A stretch of 64,000 bases of DNA from Liolophura sinensis (taxonomy: Eukaryota; Mollusca; Polyplacophora; Chitonida; Chitonidae): contig NC_088300.1 in assembly GCF_032854445.1 (NCBI RefSeq), forward strand, positions 16,189,570 to 16,253,569, read 5' to 3'. A program made the position numbers and the translations under genes. The first letter of the stretch is position 1. Every line of letters begins with the position of its first letter. This document shows positions 40,201 to 49,200 of the stretch, piece after piece. The notes beneath the pieces were generated by a model, which was given only the letters and a program-made list of their open reading frames with translations, searched no databases and was not told where the DNA came from.

Positions 40201-43200
40201 CATCCTACTGTGGGTTTCAATGATGTGACATTAATTGTTAACAGTCTTTAGATTTACATTATTCTCATTTCATTATTACCTATTTGTATACACATATAAA
40301 TATAGGTGACATATACATATAAATATAGGTGACACATAAATAGAATACCAAGTGTGAACCTCACTGGGCAATCCAGGTCAATAACTGAATGTCAATTGAC
40401 CAATATTCAAAACAACTTTTACCACATTGGCACACACCACAAAATATATCAAGAAATAACTAAAGATGTACTAGCTATAATGTTGAAAATAATGCAATGA
40501 TTTTAGTAAATAGTCCCGAGTGTCAAACTAATCTCTTTGTCTTTTGCAATGGTTCTTTCCTGATTTATGAGCCTAAAAGTTTCTAACTGAGAGATAGACA
40601 GCTTCAGATGATTTACTTCATTTTGATTTAGATGAGTCAGCCACCTTTATGGGTGAGGAAACCAAAGACACAGCACTGACAAACTCTTCCATGTGTGACA
40701 TGTGACATATAATTGGTTGAAGGCAAGAGGTTTCCAAGGAACTTCATGTAAGACTAAACAAAGAAAAATAACACTGTCGACAGTTTGTTGCCACCAAGGC
40801 CTTGAGAACAAGGGAAGTAAGGGGATCCTAAATATTCCCTGTCAGAGAATGGTATTGAACCAAAGTCTTATGTGGCCTAGTGACAGCCACAGCTTGCTTC
40901 TTAACTACAAAATGATGCCCTGCGGACTATTATTTGATACCATATCAAAGTCTGCAATTAATGTCTCAGTTTATGTCCTGCAGGTGGAGGGTTAAAGAGG
41001 GTGTCTCTTATGGCCTATGTCCACCATTCATAATGACAAGTAACTGATTAAGCCTCAGGTGAGTCGGATCATAGTCTGTAGCTGTAGTTACCACGACAGA
41101 CAACCTGACAGAAGAGCCAGCTGAGACTCACAAAAATGGCTACCATGAGTTCCTTGTCTGCTGTCAACTGATTATTGCAATCTTCAGCTCACACTCACGG
41201 TTACACTGAACGGCTTTTACCTGCGCTATCGTCAAGTCAGTTCACTAGTGAACATTTGGCCAAGCTGGTTACCTGATTTAGACAATTAATAATTCTAGGT
41301 ATGATACAAATTTATAACACCTATGTTTCAACCACCTGTGGTGTAAACAGATATCACTACATTAAATGTATGCAGTTTTGTGCTTGATGTTATCATTTTT
41401 TTTTAATAGAGTTGACCCATACCTGGGGAGAACATCACGCTTGGGGACTGTTAGTGAGAGTGTGTGGGATGGGGGAGGTGAGTGAGTGAGTGAGTGCTTG
41501 AGGTGTAATGTTGTACTTAACAATTTTTCAGTCATATGGCGAGGAAGGAGTCCTTAGAGTGCATGTAATGTGCCTCCTTGTTGCAGAAAGGATTTCCACT
41601 GCTCTTTTATCTAGTGATGCTTCACTGAGACGACTTACTGAACGCAAGTAAGCCGCCCCGCCCAAGCCATTATACTGATACGGGTCAATCAGTCGTTGCA
41701 TTATCCCCTGAATGCTGAACGCCAAGCGAGGAAGTTGGTGGGTGGGGGTTGGGGGATGTTAACCCACGCCCCCATAGCCAACCTTTCTACGTATGAAAAA
41801 TAAGCATGTATGTCATATATCAGTTTGTATCATCTCAAATGGAATTGACATTCATCTTATATATTGCGTATTAACTGTAGAGGTTGCCATCTGGGCATCT
41901 GAGCATCTGAGACATACAATGTAAAGAGCTATACAGAAAGCCACCTGTCGTAACAGCGGCATTTACAATGGTGGGGAATTTGAGACTAGAAGACAGTTAT
42001 GACAGGGGCACTTAACTGGCTTTGACAAACCTCTGGTTAAGTTTTCACGAACTTTGTACTAACATGTTCCAAACACATTTTGTAAAACAATATCACACTG
42101 AATCACTAAATTTATATATTTATTTGATTGATGTTTTATGCTGTCCTCAAAATATTTCATTTATATGACCGCAGTCAGCATTATGGTGGGAGAAAAATGG
42201 GTAGAGCCTGGGGAAAAATCCAGGACCATCTTCAGGTTGCTGCCAGACCCTAAGGCATTAAATGAACTAGACTTGCACCAGATATGTAATGTGTTAAACC
42301 ACAAATATTACATTACTGCTGTGAAACTGGAATTCTATGTGCAAGAAGTTGTTCGTATAAACAGTGGAATGGAGCAGTGAAGGGAGCTATGTTGACTTCA
42401 CAGTTTTATTATGTGCTCTTGTAAACCATGATTATTTGGCATTTACACGGCATGTGTTTCATGTTCTGGGTTTATAGACTTTTACACTTCCAGTTTTATG
42501 GCCTGTAGTTATGCACAAGGGTCATAGGTAAGGTACTTTTTCACATTCTGTACACATTTTGTACATGCAGTGTACCTGAAATGTCGATTTCACACCTTTT
42601 TTTAGTTAAATGATTTTGTCATTTTTTACACAGTGGTCAATTTAATGCAATGATACATATATAGACATATACCATATTTACGACTTAAATCAGTCTATAT
42701 ATTTGTAGCATAAAGCAACATTAGTTTTACACAAACAGGCTATATTGAATTTAATATCAACGCTCAAATACTTCTGACGGAGGCCAGCTAGGCTTCAAGC
42801 AAAGCTAAAGAAATTGCCAGAATCCATGTTCACCTTATGTGGTATAAGCTATTAAGTCATATTTTTGAACCTAACATACAGCTTAAGTACACATTATTTT
42901 CTGGAAAAATCGAACTTTTTCCACTTTCAAACATCCTCACATGAATTAATTTATTAACACTGGAATCTTCTACATGTAGGTGTACCTATTTTTGCAACCC
43001 ACAGTTTCACATTAATTAGATCTAAAATCAGTTGGCCATGTTTTCCCACTAACTAGCGTCCACATTAACATTTTGAAAGCTAAACTGGGAAAAATGAAAC
43101 GCATCTCAGATTTCCACACTACTTTACATTTTGACTGAATAATTCAAGTAAGAACATGATATACACTAACTCAGGTAAAAATTTTTTCTTCAAAGCATTC

Positions 43201-46200
43201 TGTTACCCAGGATTCTTTTAAACTAGAAATAAAATCTTAAAAGGGAAAGAAACACAAAAAATGCCTTAGCAACAACTGATCAAATATCAAGCAACAACAA
43301 CAAAAATGTTTCCTATCACTGCACCCAAGTACTGGTAAAGAAGTGATGTGCGTGAGTGTAAGAGCCTGTGTACTGGACAAGAGTGGAATGTATTACACAG
43401 CACATGAGCTCACATGTACAAGGACAACATCTGTTTATATGATGTTTACAGTTCTCTGATTAAAGCTCTTTGCTACTGCAGTAATCTTCAAGATGGCAAC
43501 AGAAGGTTGTACCCCAGTACTGGCTGAGATATATGTCCCATTATCAACCCCAATTCATAGGCTTATTCGCATGCTAAACATGTCAACAAGATCATAAGGC
43601 CATGTGTATCAGATTCTCTATCAAAATCCATTATATTTTTATGAAAGTCATAAGAATTTTGCAGAATACCCAGAAGAAAGTAACCTGTCAAACATACATA
43701 GAGCTGTAACGCCTCATTTAATGACCTAACTGCTTGTTAGTCATGCTAGACAGACCTTGAGGTACTGGTATGGACTTTTTCACAAGGTAATGAATAAGTC
43801 TTAAAATTAACAATGCAAGTGGACAAAATCAACAGCAAAAGTGATCACACTAACTTGAAACCTGTAAGAATTGGTGGGTAAAAAACATGCAGTGTAAAAC
43901 CTGTTATAAAAGCTAAAGGTACATATACAGTGTCATAAATTTTATCAATCAATCAATCAATCAATGAAATCTGTGCATCACCAACCTTGTACTGGTGTGA
44001 AATCCCTATCATAACTCCCAGCATGCCCTTGATCACCAACACCTGTGTGCCTATAGAACGTGCTATTTGACTTACTTTCCATCCTTGGTTAATGATGGTT
44101 CAGTATGAGGTGTTAAAAAATGACAACGGAACAATGCAAGAAATATATTCCCCGCTTTGATTCCTCAAATGAAAAAAAGAGAGTTTGAGATGATACAGGT
44201 AGAATATGGTAATCCAACCAACTTCAAAGTAGAGGCTCTCTAACTGGCATCAACAGCGCGCACAGACGAACTGGTCACAGAACACATTACTGAATGTGTT
44301 TATATTACATTAAGTCACCTAGGTCTCACCACACGAAAGTGGATACTACGTGTAAAGCATGTCTCTGTCCAAAAACATGCATACAGTACATTCTGACTGA
44401 CAAATGGGCACACAACAAATCTGATCAACATGGAACATGTACCATTACTATTATAATTGGGCTTGCATGAAGTGGCCATATTCTTACCTGATAACAAGCT
44501 GTGACAGTGGGATGGCCCCTCACATGGTGGGGGGGTGGGAGGCATATTATCTCAGCTGTGTGACAGGTAACCAGGTAGACCTGCCTCTAATATAGGTATT
44601 CTGACCAGCTCAGGTAAACAAACATATACCAGGTAAACAAATATCGATCCATGTTAGTATAAAGCTAGAACAGCATCCCATTAACACAGGTAATAAATGG
44701 ACGGTAAAAACATGCTTTTAGATACACACACATGTTAACTGTGCACTGAATTCTATAACAAAGTATAACATTGCATACTTCACATAGCAATCAATTAGTC
44801 ATGAAAATCTGAGAATTAGCTATGATGACTCAGAATATCGTCAGAAAACACAGGTATGTTAAATTTCGAAATGAGAAATGCAGTGATATTTGTCTAACAC
44901 TAATTAATCCTATGTTTGTTATGAAGTGTGACTGTTTGAAATGGTAGGTAACTAACTGGTAGGTAACTTGCAGACACCTGAATAATACTTTGTAAAAAAA
45001 AATAAAATGTAAATAAAAATCTTACCTTTCAAAATATGCCCAAAAGTTCCTGATTAAATCCTTTTATTTATCAGACACTTGTATCAATGAATTAATAAAT
45101 AGAATGAATAAACTAATGATTTGCCTCCATCTGCCAACTATCAGATGATAACGTGTATTATCTCGGACATGCATGATAGCATGTATAGCACATGCGCAAG
45201 TCGAGGCTGGTAGTGCCAACAGATGTGCCTAGAGTCAGTGGTCATTGTACCATTGCTAAGTAAAACAAAGACCAACAACATGCCTTTCACTACTGCACGG
45301 ATATTACAGCAAGGCAAATAACTCCTTAGGCCATAAAAACTCCTTACATTTCACATTATCACAGTTTCGATGCTGGTGCTATCACCTATCTCCAGCGAAT
45401 ATCTTAAATACTCCAAGAATGACATCAAAATGGATAAAGAAACTAATGCTTTTTCTACAATATGCATTATTGGTGTAAATTATTATAAGGTATTCATTTA
45501 TTTATTTTTACGATGTATATTGTTTAAAAATTTAATGCCGTTTTAACTGCTAAAACTGGATTGTAGACATAATAACTAGCATGCTTATATTCAGGGTTAA
45601 AAACAAGTCTCTTGTGTAAGTCACCTTGGGCATCTATTACCCTAATTCTCTGACTTTTTCAATTGCTTATATGATTTATTTATTTATTTGATTTGTGTTT
45701 TACGCCATACTCAAGAATACTTCAGCCAACATTATGATGAGAGGAACCGGGCAGAGCCCAGGGTAAACCCACGACCATCCGCAGGTTGCTGACAGATCTG
45801 CTTCTATGACAATATTTTGAAACATTCGGACAGAGCTATGGAGTTTTATGAAGCCTGCATCTTTACTAACAAAAACAAGTCATTTTTAGGATCATTTTTA
45901 TAATACACATGTACTTGCATGCATAAATTCCACTGAAGAAATTCCTTTGATAGTGAAAAAGGTTGAACATTTACAGTAGGTATTCTGACATACATTGGCA
46001 TGAAGTTTTTCTGACTGTAATTGTGTAATTAAAACAAGCAGAAAAACACCTATACAGCTGCTCTACACCCAGTATATTCCTTAGCTGTGCATACAAATAT
46101 GTTCATATGTGTGTGATGAGTCATATATAGTTCTATATTCATACCCACACATTTAGATCAACCTCATCTCTGTACTGATGATTTTCACATGTGCCAAACA

Positions 46201-49200
46201 ACTCGAGCTTACAGAAAAAAAAATAGTTCATACATATTCATGGGCAAGAATTGCACAAGAATGAGTGGATATCATTCAATAATGCAATGACATATAACAA
46301 AAAAATGAAACCAGACATGAATTTACAGTTTCACTTACTCCCATTGGCCAAATGCAACTCCACTTCATGTTTAGGCCACAACAATTTACATTTTTGTTTA
46401 TGGGTAAGATAAATCTTTTTCCAATGTCAGAGGAGGGTACAAATATAAAAATAAAACTGAAAAATGATCAAATTTGTGGAAATGTAGACTGTCCTAGCAG
46501 TTGTTCTTACATAGTTGTTAAAGACATATTTACATGATCAAAAAGCCTTGAAAAATAGAAAATTAAATCATAAAACACATTTTGATCAGAAAAAAAAAGG
46601 TGGATAATTTTCAATTTTTATTTCATTTTTGGAGTTTTGAGAGCCAGCTCACCCGTAAAACAAAAAATAAAATTGGTGTGGCCTAATATTACTTATTTCG
46701 TGTGTTTTTGTGTATAATCTGTATATTTTTAAGCTACTGTAGTAGTCCATGCCAAAACCTTCTCACATGACTTCCCATAAAAGTGACAGGTTTATAACCA
46801 GAACAGACAAATCTAACACAAAATATTCATTTAATGTTATTACAAAAAACAGCCATCAATATTTGCTACAGTCCATTTCAAAATTCCAATATAAACTTCA
46901 TTTTTTGGCAGCACAAAAAGCCTAATTCATTAACTGAAATTTGTGAACAAAAATAAATTGAGCAATGCTGAATTCACTAAATTAATTTTATGGATGTTTT
47001 GCTCAAGATGCAAGAACTCATCTATTTAAAACACTTCATTATGTTTATTGTAAAAGGATCTGGAACCCAATAAAAACATGGGATACAACCATGCAGGCCT
47101 CATCACATGCCTGACAAGTATCCTACCAACACACAGCAAGTCTCGAGCATGCATCACAGATTACATACTACCCTGAATGATCTGAAATTTCGTCCACAAA
47201 AGTTCATTTTTAGAGGAATGAAGGAATGTCACAATAGATTATTTCTGATGCTGAAACTTCCAATTTTACAGTAGAATATCATCCAATGTTCCTTGCAAAC
47301 CTCAAAACACCTTTCTTAAATCAATACAACTCTCAAAATGAGGAAAAATGGGCAGGTTAGTCTGCGATGAAATTTATGGTCATTTAGCGTACTTCATAAT
47401 GAACTTGAGCGACAGTATTTTTCGTCACTTGACTGGACAGGCTTCCTTGATTATCTGCAATGCATTTGGTGCTTTTCATTCTCACAATAGTATCTGATTT
47501 GTACTTGTAGGATTTGCAGCAATGAATTCACAAACTGAACATAATGACCATACTCTGAACCAGATACAAACCACAGCTGCCTGATTAATTTTGTGATGTC
47601 CGACTGAAATGGACTAAACACAAACAGGGCCTATACTTATCAAAAGTCTTAATGCTTTATACAAAAATTCAAACACATTTACAATTAAAATGCATTGCTC
47701 CAAGAAGTTTAAAATTTGTACACTGATTCTTTACTGCTGAACAATGTGCCAATCACAGTTATACTTCTTTCCTTTTCTGGGTTTGGATTTCTAAGCACTT
47801 GCAATTTATAGCGTGACAAATGCGAGCCCTGGCTGGCAGAACTGTTAAGCCTATTGCTCCTTCATGCCTTTGCAATGACATTTTTTTGCAACTGTTAACA
47901 TATGCATTTTTAAAGGACAACACACACCGAGATCAGGTCACCACTGACACAGGAAAGGTAGCTGGCTTACTTCAAATCAAGATACACTATATTACTGGGT
48001 CCATATTTATCAACGGTCAAGGCTTTAGTCAAAAGTTCAAGCACAGCTACAATTAAAATGATGTGCTCCAGGAAATTTAACATTTGCACACTCATTCTTT
48101 ACTGCACAATAATGTATCAGCCACAATTTGACTTCCTTCCTGATGTGATTTGGTCTTTTTAAGTGCTTCCAATTTATGATTTAAGTCTTAAGTCGCTTGA
48201 TAAATATGGACCCAGGCCTCTAACAATGAAGGCTCCGCACAGAATCAATTAATTCTGGTGGATACAAGTACATGTATATAATCTTCTGTCAAGGTTGGAG
48301 CCCATGTTGGCTGGTTTGGCTAAAACATTGGAGCCCATGTTGGCTGGTTTGGCTAAAGCATTGGAACCCTTGCTAGCTGGTTTGGCTAAAGCATTGGAGC
48401 CCATGTTGGCTGGTTTGGATAAAGCATTGGAGCCCTTGCTGGCTGGTTTGGATAAAGCATTGGAGCCCTCGTTGGCTGGTTTGGCTAAAGCATTGGAGCC
48501 CTTGCTGGCTGGTTTGGCTAAAGCATTGCAGCCCTTGCTAGCTGGTTTGGATAAAGCATTGGAGCCCTCGTTGGCTGGTTTGGCTAAAGCATTGGAGCCC
48601 TTGCTGGCTGGTTTGGCTAAAGCATTGGAGCCCTTGCTAGTTGGTTTGGATAAAGCATTGGAGCCCTTGTTGGCTGGTGTGGCTATAGCCTTGGAGCCTA
48701 TGCTGGATGGTTTGGCTAAAGCATTGGAGCCCTTGCTGGCTGGTTGGGCTAAAGCATTGGAGCCCTCATTGGCTGGTGTTGTTATAGCCTTGGAGCCTAT
48801 GCTGGCTGGTTTGGCTAAAGCATTGGTTGCTGTATTTAGTTTATCTGTTCTGACCACTGATATTGCAGTCATGCATCCAGATCTCTCCGCAGGTTTTTTT
48901 TTACACTTTTCTGATACATGGTCCTTTATTTGGGGAGCTCTCAAAAATTCTTGAATATGAAGTTACAACACCACTTAAATAAATAAATAAATACACTTTC
49001 AAAAAATTCTTGAATATATATACTGAGTTGAAACCAATAATAAATAAATAAATGAATAGTTACATATTGGGGCAAACGGGACTGATAGAGTCAAACATCA
49101 CAGTTCTATTTTGCAGGGATTTGATGTTTCATTTTGAATATGAATACACCATTTCTGTAAGAGTCATTCACATATTGTGCCTGTAAACTGATCATCTTGA

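Larger units (their letters stand above)
40157..48290. other. Syt14 first intron, left part
   Basis: AT-rich intron DNA. It holds the dispersed element at 41505, two SINEs and a short (AATC)n run at 43947. No coding exon was seen. Confidence 0.5.

Noticed and set aside
41528-41725. 65-codon minus-strand ORF with a protein-like look
   Set aside because: It falls inside the dispersed element whose head recurs at 25565, so it is repeat sequence.
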